Source: Hypsibius dujardini (Eukaryota; Tardigrada; Eutardigrada; Parachela; Hypsibiidae). From it: a stretch of DNA of 20,952 nt. The stretch's first letter is position 1. The number at the start of each line of letters is the position of its first letter. The stretch spans positions 1 through 20,952 of the forward strand of contig LRSR01012366.1 of assembly GCA_001579985.1 (NCBI GenBank), in the 5' to 3' direction. Of the stretch, positions 1-10,600 are shown one piece after another. The translations under genes were made by a program, and so were the position numbers. The notes beneath the pieces are model-generated. The model was not told the origin of the DNA and did not search any database. It saw only the letters and a list, made by a program, of their open reading frames with translations.

Positions 1-3000
1 ACACCCGGCTCTATTAGCATTCAATAAACAGGCTGTAGTCTTATGTTCCGACATTTGAAGCAGTCAAGCCCAGGCTTTTCTTTACGTGTGTTCTGTGTAA
101 CCGAGGGTGTTCCCCTAAAGTTATTGGGTTTCTACAGTAACAGTATCCTGGTCCACATGCAAAGGCTTCTTGAGAAATTGTGATTTAATAAAACCGGCAT
201 TCATGAGTGCACAAGCATAGTTCTTGAACAAACTTTCTGCGGCACAGCGTCCTTCATGTCCGGTGAAGCCACATTCCGGCACATCAGCGGGCGGCAAACC
301 GTTTGCCGTCGGCCAGGGAACTGTCTTGTTTTCGTTGAAAGTAAACCGCTGCTTCGTGCCGTCAAATACTCCGATTGTCTAAAGAAAAGCGACGATCCCG
401 TTACGTAAATACAGCAGCGGATAGACCTTAGGCCGACCGGGCCGTTGCCCCCCCCCCCCTCCCTGACGTTTAACTTGACCTTGTTCCCCTCCCCGCGATG
501 CGTGGGGGCAAAAATGTTGAGGCTTTTTAAATGTCAAAGCTTGCACCCAAATTGGTGGGAGGGGGGGGGGTATTTAATGCCACCCCCTTCAGCAGGATTT
601 CCAACCCTTCCTCAATCTGCCACTGCATAAATGTAATGTATTTTAAATTCGTCAACTTGTGATTGACCCACGACATGCCTGCAACGACAGTGTGGAAGTA
701 TTGAGGGCGAACATTTCCGTATTGATCAGGCGAATTCCACCGGCGGTGAAGTAAACCCTCCCACTGCTGATGGTGAAAGTGCGGTTGGCGATTCTATCCA
801 CAAGTTGGCTTCCGCTGCACGGTCCGTACTGCCCCGACCCAAGTAGCGCACTATCGCGCTCGATGACGAGAGTTGAAAAAATCTCCACAATATCAATGGC
901 ACCTTTTGCTCCATTTCCAGAGTCCAGGGGCTAAAGATCATCCCGCTACGATTATACACTGTGCATGCGTCTCTTTATTTCCGTCTCTTTATAAGGCTGA
1001 TCTACTGTACTATCAATGTTTTAAACGCGGAAGATGGCTAAATTCATCAGTGTTTGAAGTTTGGCTGTTATTAAAATTAATTATATCGGAAAATGGAGTA
1101 TTGATTTTCGCAGTTGTGTCTGTTTTACTGGAATGGCCCTACCGCTTTTAAAGTTTCTTTGAAAACCGGCTTCGCCCATTCCATCGATGTTTCACATTAA
1201 GCTCTAAAACTATTTTTGAATATGGTTAGGCTCGCAATCCAGAGAACCATTGTCATGCCGGGCAGGCCACGTTGGCCTATTAATGATAGCAAAACTAAAC
1301 TAAAAAAAACACATTTTGCAACTTTGTTTTTTTTTTAATTTTTAGTTGACTAAAACGCTATACTAAAAGTTTGACTTACCATCCTAAAAGTGTACAGTAT
1401 TGGAAAGCTCAGGTAAACCAAAGTTAGTAAACTAAGTTCGACTTTAACTAAAGACTGTAGGTAAACTAACAGTTTTAGCGACAAATAAATGAATTAAAAA
1501 TCTTTATTAACTAAATTTTAATTGACTAAAAACTAATCAGTGGACTAGTCGCTCCGTTCGCTTTAGAAATCCTTTGAAGGAACCGTGACCTATATTTTTG
1601 AACGTGATATACTGATTTTTAGCTTATTTCGTTTTTCTAAAAGTTATTGTTAAATATTATTTGATGTTTTTGGAAAAGGATTGTATCCACAGAATGATAC
1701 ACCTAAAATTTGGCAAAACAGGTTGCAGATATAGCAATTAATAACGCAAAAAATTGCGTGAGTTGTAAGCATATAAGCAAAGCATGAAGTTGTGCCGGGT
1801 TGTGAACGCATAGCCCCGGCCTCTTTAGGGTAAATGTTTTTACAGAAATCAATATAGTTTAACATCTCCAAAAAAAACCAAAGAAAGTAAATTGAAGTCA
1901 TTAATCTTGTAAGACTCAAACCAGGTTTTTCAGCTGGTGCTAAAGCTGCACATGTTTAAAAATGATCACATTAAAAAAAACTATGCCCTTGAAAACGTGT
2001 CTTGTTTGAATTTCTGTTGTCCATTCTGTCTGATACAAACGCCCATTCTTTTTTGCTTCCGAGGTTCATTGCATAGCAGATGCCCCGTTCGGCCTGTCAT
2101 CTTCGGAATTCTAGTTTTATGTGTGGGAAATGGAAAGCATTTTACTCACTGGAACTCCATTGTAGGAGTAATTATATTGGATCAACGTAAGATTGGATAT
2201 TTTTTCGTTGACATCAGCCAGGGTTGTAGCTGTCGGAGAGTTCGACTGCGGAACGAGAAAAATCAACGACCTCGATGCATTCAGATTCTGAAACAAACAT
2301 ATATTGTGAAGCCGAAACTGCAACATCCACATTATCGTTCACTCCACCCCCCAACACTGCAGGTTCCTACCGATGTGTTGTTCGCAAGACGGGCAAACTG
2401 CGCAGGCACGCCATAGGCGGTAGTTCGAATAGGTTGAACGTTGATGAAAACATACTCCCCGTTTGACATATCCAGGGCATCAGTCAGTCCCTTCAAAAAA
2501 GAAATCGACGGATATTGTCTATACGCACAAATAACACCTCAGCAATGCGTTTGTAAATATTCTGGTGCAATAGTTTGGAACATTGTTTATATTTTTCAGC
2601 GCAAGCAGTTCCTTTGCTCTCTTATACAATCGGAGAACCTGTTGATAAAAGGTATTCAATATTTGAGAAATGTACTTACCATGATGCGGAGTGCGAGAGT
2701 AGCCGTGGATAGAAGGACATAGACTGCAACAAGAATATTTTTATACAAAACCTTGAAAACTGATATGTCGCTGTATTTAATATGCTGTTCGGTTGTAATT
2801 TTCGTGTTGTGGTTTCGGTTGTGAGTTGTGTGCAGCTCCGCCCAGATACAATTTTCGCACAGTCTTTAGAACTTAGAACTTAGTCCAGAACTTAGACTAC
2901 AAATACCCCTCCATTCCTCCTCTTTATCCCCACCTCTGTTATGTTTACAGGCGCTTACCAATATTCTTTTATTTAATCATTTTCAGATTAATAGTTTTAG

Positions 3001-5778
3001 GAATGTTTGCTGTTTCCTTATCCTAAAAATAATAATCACTAAGTACTGGAGTTGTCCTTAGTGAACGAAATTCGAAAACGCTCCCCTTTTTTGACGAACC
3101 ATTTCGTGGACCGACGTTCCAATATCGGTTTTTTTGCCAAGAGACTGAGGAAAGCTTAGGCTGTCAAAAACTGCTCGAAACGGGAGTTGATCCTGCACGA
3201 TAGGGTTGGCTCAAACTTCATAACGCCCTGACTGAAAGAGCGCCCGAGAAAGCAAATGGCATCAGCACTTTTTCGATTTTGAAATGATAGCATGGAAAAA
3301 GGGTATTGGCTAGTACTCCCAAAAGTAAAAGAGGACAAAACGGGGGAAGGGGGGGGACTTGTAGCCTAAGCCGTCATCCTGTGCGGCGCTTGCGCGAAGG
3401 CCTCGAGTGCACACAGCGACAAAGAATCTGTCGGCATTCGTAATAAACTATCTATTGTGTGTCTTGTTTTTCTTAAGTTACTTCAGTTCAGTCAAGTTGA
3501 TTGAGGCTGGCGTCGTGTGTGTGTTCTTCAGTAATTTGAGGTGATTCAGATGATTTGATTTTGGATTTTGCCCGCAGTTCTTGCATTCAATATTCGGTTG
3601 TCCCGGAGCTTTTTTAAATAATCACAAAAATGGGGGCCGGGGGGAAGGTGTCGAAAATCTGTTACGCCTCTGTCATATAGTAAAGCTGACAATGAAGTGA
3701 CATGGACATGTTTTAGTCAGTTTCCAATAGGCTCGATTTGTGTACTATACAGAACATACATATACAGAACTACACAGAATATACAAGCACTGGCTGTAAA
3801 AGTTCGCTAAGCTGTTAAAAAGAATTAAATTTGAGTTTCTCTCACCTTGCAAAAGTCTTTCAATCAAAAGGCATTCAGTGTTGATTTTAAAGCACCCATA
3901 TTGGAATCACTTGATTGGCCATAATAATTTTTAAGACCTGGACGTTTAAAATTCCAAACAGTTTCTTGTAAGTCGTTTTCAGTATTTTGTTTGCACATAC
4001 CTCGGCTCCGTAGTTTAGATTCCGCCAGAATTTTCATCAAGTCAGGGGTGGAAATGATATTTTCAACGTTGAGCGGCACTATTTGAAAGTTTGAGCCCGA
4101 CTGCTTTGTCACCTCTAGCAGGAACTCCCATGACATCTGATAGAACCGACTGATGGTGGTTGAGGTTTCTATCACGACGGTCACATGGTACCAATTGTTC
4201 CGGTCCAGTAACTCCACCAAAGCCATACAAAAACTGATGGATGAAGCACCGCTTGAAACGGTTGTCGCCGGCGCCGATTTTGGAGTAAGAAAATCTTTTG
4301 CCATTGAATCCCTACAGCATACGTCAAAAAATCAGAAATGTTCAGTGTGAGATGAATCACTTCCAATCAACCTACATATTCAAGGTGAAAACTAAGACAT
4401 CCAGAGCAGCGGCAAGACTAGACAGCCCGTTCTGGTCATTGCAACCTAACAAAACGCATACAGAATGAGGAAAGAGTGACCTTCAACTAAATATTTGCTG
4501 GGAACCGTAAGATAAGCTATCGGCTAGGCATTGAAAATTTTAATCCTACGTCCAGATCTCTTTGAAAAATACATATAGATTGCTCAGTGGCACGCCGAAG
4601 TTTCAAAGCCTAGCAAAGCAAACCTGACCATCTAGCCTCTTTTGACCCGCCTCTGTTCTCTCCCTCCCGAGAAAACACTGTCCCAAATACGGTAAAAATC
4701 GATAACGGTTACTTTTGTTATCTAAAGTACCGTTTCATCTTGAATAACAAAGCAGCTTGTAAACCTTTCTAGTCTCGGAAATGAAACGGTGACCAGACCG
4801 TACCATTTATGACACCCATTTTATTGGGACTCAGTAATTTTTTCAGAGAAAGTTTGAAAAGCCTGGAAATGGAGAAAACGCAACAACTTCATTAGTTTTG
4901 TTAAGCAGAGTTTAAAAATACTCCCAAAATTGGTGAAAGTTGAATTCGGTGCCAATTGATTTCTGTTCAGTCGTTTTGGTATTCAAAGTATCTTCCTCGC
5001 TATGAATTTCATTAATCAAATTGTAGATAGTCCCTGATAGATCAGCGGTATATGCACTGTCTCATATGAAAAGGTTGACTGTTTAATTTCCGCATTCTTC
5101 TCACCCCGATTGAGGCCGGTTGATCATGCCGAACGATGCCAAATAATTTTGTGGTCAAGAAGAGGAGACATTTGGGGAAGACTGACCATTGATTAACCAA
5201 ATGCGGCTCCGTCCAGAATTGTATTTGTTTTCTTCATTGAAATTTGAAATGAAATTATCGATTCATTTTGGTATGAAAAAGATAGACCGCTAAATTGTAA
5301 TGTACTGTGGTACCGTTTGGAGAGCCATAAAGGATTTCGATTAAGGGCATCTGACTAACCCCCCCCCCCCGCAAGAGCCTCTGAAATTATCTCCTGTTTG
5401 TAACTGTATCAGATCACGCAAGGGATTGATAACTTTGTGATCCTTACCTGTTTCAACTATAGCATAACAAGTATCTTCACGTCGATGTCGGTACAAAAAT
5501 TCCGAAACGTCGGCCACGGCGTCTCCGTTGATATCGTCGCACGTATGGTGATCTTTGTGCTGAAAATAACGAACACTCACGTTGAACTGACCTCTGTGAC
5601 GCTTCATAACCTCATCCCGAGCCACTTCGAAGGTCGGCGACATGAACACGGCATTGGTCACATAGCCCGGCATCTCGTACTGCAGGGTCACAAGCACCTC
5701 AATGTTTGTTTTTTGGGTTAACGCACACGTAATGGCTATCAGATTAAGAAATGTCACGGATTGAAAGAGCAAGAACAT
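1..5778 (-). CDS. Receptor A: natriuretic-peptide-receptor / receptor guanylate cyclase type ectodomain, 3' end outside window
   Basis: Predicted single-pass surface receptor with an ANF_receptor (periplasmic-binding-fold) ectodomain. Exons on the minus strand: 5778-5448, 4445-4376, 4311-4001, 2723-2680, 2490-2371, 2287-2150, 930-679, 378-234, then possibly 32-1. The first eight total 1411 bases (470 residues) and keep frame across every junction. The start ATG at 5778 opens a hydrophobic signal peptide (MFLLFQSVTFLNLIAITCAL). The C-terminal half of the ectodomain has the family's N-R-T-F ... G segment, and Cys458-Gly-Phe in a W-P ... P-P-A-D-V-P-E-C-G-F stretch, typical just outside the membrane of natriuretic peptide receptors. 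All donors are GT except exon 7, which ends CAG|GCATGT. Introns match receptor B in position and phase. The membrane exon is off the left edge, or begins at 32 after a TACAG acceptor; without it, reading on reaches a TAA at about position 126. Whether it carries kinase and cyclase domains cannot be seen. Ligand unknown. Confidence 0.85.
677..678 (-). other. Non-canonical GC splice donor, receptor A exon 7
   Basis: Read on the minus strand, exon 7 ends TTGCAG and the intron begins GCATGT. The exon end is fixed by alignment with B, where A-L-Q is followed by GTACGT. CAG|GC with a strong exonic side is the usual context of the minor GC-AG class. Skipping this site runs into a stop a few codons on. 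Confidence 0.75.
1268..1545. repeat. A/T-rich stretch with recurring ACTAAA / TTTAGT motifs
   Basis: The short motif ACTAAA, GACTAAAA or its complement recurs many times with irregular spacing. Low-complexity part of receptor A intron 6 (931-2149). The rest of that intron shows no exon or recognisable element. Confidence 0.4.
2724..4000 (-). other. Receptor A intron 3 (1277 bp)
   Basis: Bounded by CGAG|GTATGT and TTGTTGCAG. It contains three copies of AGAACTT(AG) at 2868-2895, a G-rich tract at 3343-3357 and a small cluster of TACAGAAC-like repeats near 3749-3782. No coding exon was recognised on either strand. Confidence 0.7.
4446..5447 (-). other. Receptor A intron 1 (1002 bp)
   Basis: Bounded by ACAG|GTAAGG and GTTAG. 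It holds crossing short inverted repeats at 4704-4793 (CTTTTGTTAT with ATAACAAAG; CCGTTTCAT with ATGAAACGG) and a C10 tract near 5360. No other structure seen. Confidence 0.65.
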
Positions 5779-7682
5779 TGTGTCGTTTTGGAAAAAAACC
5801 GGTCAGTTTAAAAAAGCGGCTGGGCAATGATGAGCAGCGCTAGCAAATCGGGAAGTATAGGTTGTGATTTTGAATATGAAGAATGTCGTGATTGATCCCC
5901 AGGTCGGACACTGATATGCAACACTATTTTTGTTTTATGGAGCCTTTTCGCATGATGAATTAATGGCAATACGCCACTTAAAAAGTCAGACGCTACCTCG
6001 GCGTCGATGCCCCGTGAAACAATAAATCATGCATTGTTGTTCAACCCTCTCAACACTGACAACGCCTTCTCGAATCCCAATAAAAATCATCTTCAATACT
6101 TCATTTATTTTTGTACCCACGGCCAAGAAATGCGAGGCTAGGGACTTCGTGCGCGAAGCGCACCAGAAAAGCCAAATATGTTGACAACGCTCGTTGGGCA
6201 ACGATTCAGTCGGCTGAACGCCATTAGTTTGAATGCTTTCTTTTTTTTCTTGATGCTCCGAAAGGTTCTCGCTCACGACAATCTGCAGAATTAATAAAGG
6301 TTAGGGCTAGTCTCTCAAAATACTGGGTTTATATAGGTTTCATCGATTCTGAAATTAGAGAACCATATAGGGTGTCATGTAATTGATTTCCAAATGCCGA
6401 TAGAATGTGTGGGTACCATGTGTCATGTTGAGACAAGGGTGACAACACAAATGCAATCACTCAACGGAAATGTGCAGGGGGCTTCCAATAGGCTTCCAGG
6501 CAACGAACATAAAGGTCTAGTTAAGAAAATATCAGCCACATTGATTTATAACTGGAATAACGTCTACCGCGTTGCTGGAAATGTTGTTTATCCAAAATTC
6601 TGGGTTTGGTACGTAAAGCGTAAAGGTGAAGACACTTAAATCACAATGAAGCCCAGGTGGTGGAATTTCGGCGACAAAATATATTGTATTCACATTTCAG
6701 ACCACCGCTGATGCGTCAAGGCATTTCTTAACAGGAACATCCTCACGAATTTGAATGATCCTCCGGCCCCTACAAGTTTGGCGTGAGCAGGAACGGATAT
6801 CTTCCTTAATTTTAGATGGTTTAAGAATAGATAAATTTTGAAATAAAAAATCATGCTCCTTTTCCTACCCCTGAACATAATTTTAAAGGGTTGCACATGC
6901 TTAGAAAAAATGGAGGCCCTGCTATCCCCAAAATTTCCGAGCGAGACTTCGAAGAATCTTTCAAGTCTTTCGCTTTTTCTGCAATGGGACAAGGGCAACT
7001 ATTAATCATTATTGTTGATCTAGGCGGACACCGAAATGAAGGAAGGGCTGCCAATCCCGGAGCGAGTAGAACTCTGATTATGAGTTCATGGAGTTCGTGC
7101 GCACCTTTTACTACAGTTCATCAGTCTGGGCATAAGCGACAAAGAAACTCTATCAAAGTGGTGCAAGGCAATACGCTGATGGTGATAGTGGACTATAACG
7201 TGGTGGAACATACAGCTAAACTCCTTAGGAAACCGGGTGTCGGAAGTGACGAAGAGGTGATTCATGCAGGACGCTGTCTGGCTTTACTTTATTCTCAAAG
7301 GAGAAACGTCTGTGCCGGAAAACCTGCTGAAACTCACCACCTTTAAACACTGCAGAAGGAAAGGATTGCTACGGAGAGCAAAACAGCAGCGGGTGATTCT
7401 AAATTATGTTCGAAATTAAGAATTATGTATGCAAGACCTGGCAGAAGAGCTATGGCAGTATTCTAGCTTTGACTTTTTTAAAACTTCGATCTCAACGTTT
7501 TTATAGCCGCCACACTTTACTATTGTCCAGCGAACCTGTATTTTGTGTGCTATCGAATAAATCAAATCGAATTGCGCCGATTGCGACAAAATCGGCCCGT
7601 CACAAACGGAAAGCAGCGTAGGGCCGAGCCAGCGGGATCCTCACTCTCGTCGGGAGTCCAACTTGTTACGAGAATATACAAT
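5779..7682. other. Spacer between receptor B stop and receptor A start
   Basis: About 1.9 kb. It should contain the 3' UTR of B and the promoter of A. No kinase, cyclase or other recognisable domain reads from the minus strand. The nearest minus-strand AATAAA is at 7293-7288, about 390 bases after the B stop. A plus-strand open frame at 6897-7346 (ATG at 6897) with coding-like patches in neighbouring frames is described under findings. Confidence 0.5.
6897..7346 (+). CDS. Unrecognised open reading frame, possibly a coding relic
   Basis: 149 codons from ATG. The first third is hydrophilic (K-I-S-E-R-D-F-E-E-S-F), followed by a short hydrophobic run L-L-I-I-I-V-D-L. No domain recognised, no clear splice sites, no signal peptide. 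It lies in the spacer after receptor B, antisense to both receptors. It may be spurious. Confidence 0.18.
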   Translation: MLRKNGGPAIPKISERDFEESFKSFAFSAMGQGQLLIIIVDLGGHRNEGRAANPGASRTLIMSSWSSCAPFTTVHQSGHKRQRNSIKVVQGNTLMVIVDYNVVEHTAKLLRKPGVGSDEEVIHAGRCLALLYSQRRNVCAGKPAETHHL

Positions 7683-10600
7683 TCAGTCCTCATGGTAAGA
7701 TAAAGGTGCGACAGAGAAGTGGCGCGTCAAGTAGTGCAAAAGCTCAGGGTCCAATATCCAGTAATTCACGACCTCGGTCGCATTCCTGATGTGCCATCTA
7801 AAAGAGGCGAAAAGAAACTTGGCGATTAGCCCACTCCTTGTTCTTATCGAAACCGATTATAGTTAAACCATAGTAAACAAATAGAAATTTCTTTCTGTTT
7901 ACTGTATGGTTATATACTTACTGGTGTAGAGCAGCACAGACGACGAGGACGGCTATACATGCAATTATTCCGCCAATTGCGCTGGTCCTTTCCAAAACCT
8001 CTAGAACATAAACGATTGCGTGACAGAATCATCCGGAGAAAGGGAGAAACATCCAATAAAGTAACAGACTTTTTTCGGCGCAAGGTCCCTCGTCGCCAGC
8101 GAAGCCGCACTCGGGCACGTCGGGTGGCTGCAGCCCATTTGGGGTCGGCCAGGGGATACTGCGGTTAGCGATGAATAGCATTCTTTTTTCAGTACTGTCG
8201 TAAATTCCAATAGTCTGCGGGTATATGAAGGATATAATGCGCTCGTGCATTACCAAATGAGATGAAATAATTTTTTAAGCTTATAGGGTAATGATGTTGA
8301 CGTACTTGGAGAGCAAAGGTTGAGGTGTTGAATGCGAAGACGTCCGTATTTAAGAGGCGGATACCGCTGGCTGAGAAGTATAGTTTTCCGCTTCTTAGTG
8401 AGAAAACACGATTGGATAGCCGGTCCACCAGGTCGTGGCCACTGCATTGTGTTTTGAAGCTCACGGGATGTGCCTTCTGCTGGTCCGAATCACTTTCGAC
8501 TGCGACAGTAGAGAATACTTCTAACATTTCCAGTGCGGTTCGTCCGGCGAATCCAGTGTCCAGTGGCTTCAAACAGAATAATTTTATAAAATCTACCTTT
8601 CTACACAAACTGGAAAGGTCTGGCTTGACAAACAGAAAGACATTGTCACTTCTTGAGGAAGAAAAAACTGCGAGGTTTTCAAGCAGCCCCTTGCAAACCT
8701 CCCAGTGTTTGTTGAATTAGTATCTAAAATTAGTCACTAAAATTAGTTTTCTCTAATAAAATGTTGATATCAGTTCGTTGTTGTAGAAAGTTAGGACTTA
8801 AGTTTAAGCCCTGTGTAGATACAACAAAACGTTAGTTGCAGGTCACAATTATTTGTTCAATTTAGTAGGGTTATCCCCTCCTTGTGTTTACATCCTGCTT
8901 ATATTTACAAGAAAAGCAGTTTGAAAGACCTGGGTCCCCCGGGTTATTATATGAGCAAGCAAATGCCTGAGAACATACCGCGATGCCATTCGCGTATGTG
9001 TAATTAAACTGAGCCAGTGTGATGTTGGCTATTTTGGCGTTGACCTCGGGCATGATGGTCGCTGTAGGCGGTTTCGTTGCCGGAAGTAGCATTATCAGCG
9101 ACCTGAATGCATTCAGATTCTGAAATCGAATTGGTTAACTTCAGACGAAGCTAAATCAAGCATTGAATTGCTTGAAAAGTAAAAATATTCCCAGTTTTGT
9201 ACCTTGATACCGTTTACTGGTTGCGTAAACTGAGCGGGCACTCCGTATGTCGGCGTGGGTATGGGTTGAGAGTTGATAAAGACGTATTCCCCGTTGTTCA
9301 TATCCAATTCGTCTGTCAGTGCCTAAAATTAAACCCCAATTCCAAAGTTAAGGTTCACCTGTTTTTTTAAATTAATTCTCAACTTCGCTGCTTTTATTGT
9401 TTTGGGTCCTTTTTTGCACAGGCCAGTCTGAGTGATTTTCATAGGGGGAACGGAAAAAATCTCCACTTGACTTTTTTTAAGTTACAGTTGCTCAGTATCA
9501 GTGATGATTATTGAATTTATATCATCGGCAGAGCTCGGAAACCTTTTGGCAGAATTTCAAAGTCCGGAGAGCAATGGACAATTCTATTTTTCTTCTTTTT
9601 CACTGTAAAATCTTTGGCTTTCATAAAATGTTTGATTACAAGATTCCAGACATTTCCCCCTCCAAATCAATTTGAAATCGATGGGCATCAGCAGAGTGTC
9701 TTTGAGGTGTTAGGGGTGGAGCTATGCATCATGTTTGGACTTGCACTCAGAATTTTCCGGTCTGGACTGAGACTGTCCCGCAGCCTCGCCCCCTAACGTT
9801 CAAAAAAATTGACGATACCAATAAATTTTAAATTGAGTTTGAAGAAGAAAAGTCAGACATCTTGGGCTTAAGAATTTTTAAAAAATCGAAATTTCATAGA
9901 AAAATTAAGAAGGAAAACGTAATCTTCCATTGTTTTCCGGAATTTGAAATTCTACCAAAGTTTTCAGAGTTCCGCTAATGAATTAAATGTTATAAGTCAT
10001 CAATAGTAATTAGCTAATTTAAAAAAATTAACTTGGAGATACCCTGCGTTCTCCCACCGCAAATAGCCAAAAGTAGAATAATTCGCAATACTGGCAATCG
10101 GATCACAAGTTGAACACAGTTTTCGATTTGTCATTCTATGCGGCGTGTAAAAGCCGTGAGCGCGTTTGAGCCGTGAGGGATTTTTCTTGTCAGTCAGTCA
10201 TATCAATAGTCATCGCAATATTGTAGAATTTCCATCGTATCTCGGCTTTTCTTCTCGTTTGGTTGGCTCAATCAATCTGAATGAACACTATCTCTTGCGT
10301 GAGTTCATCAGGGACCTCTCATGGTCGCCATTCTTAACCTTCCCGAGGAACCTTCCCGAGGATATTGTCAAGGACTGCTTGCGAATAGCCTTGCCAGCGA
10401 ACTCGAGGCTGATACCGTCCTATATTTTGACTTGTGAGATGAACCTTCTGAGTCATTCTGCTTATCACATAAGCTAAATTTATGGATTGAATTCAGCCAC
10501 AATTACTGTACCAGAACTCGCAAGGCCAGCACTGCGGTCATGTAAAGAACAAAGACTGCAACAAAAATTCATCCGACGGTTCGCGATACGATCATTTTAT

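Noticed and set aside
1937-2416. Plus-strand open frame of 159 codons
   Set aside because: Covers receptor A exons 5 and 6 in antisense plus the intron between them. It has no recognisable domain.
5437-5721. Plus-strand open frame of 94 codons
   Set aside because: Antisense shadow of receptor A exon 1, which has the signal peptide, homology to B and a good donor.
5986-6276. Minus-strand open frame of 96 codons between B and A as a possible kinase or cyclase exon of B
   Set aside because: No catalytic-loop, nucleotide-binding or cyclase motifs, and it begins at GTG, not ATG.
8325-8720. Plus-strand open frame of 131 codons
   Set aside because: Antisense to receptor B exon 7. Its length comes from the conserved exon on the other strand.
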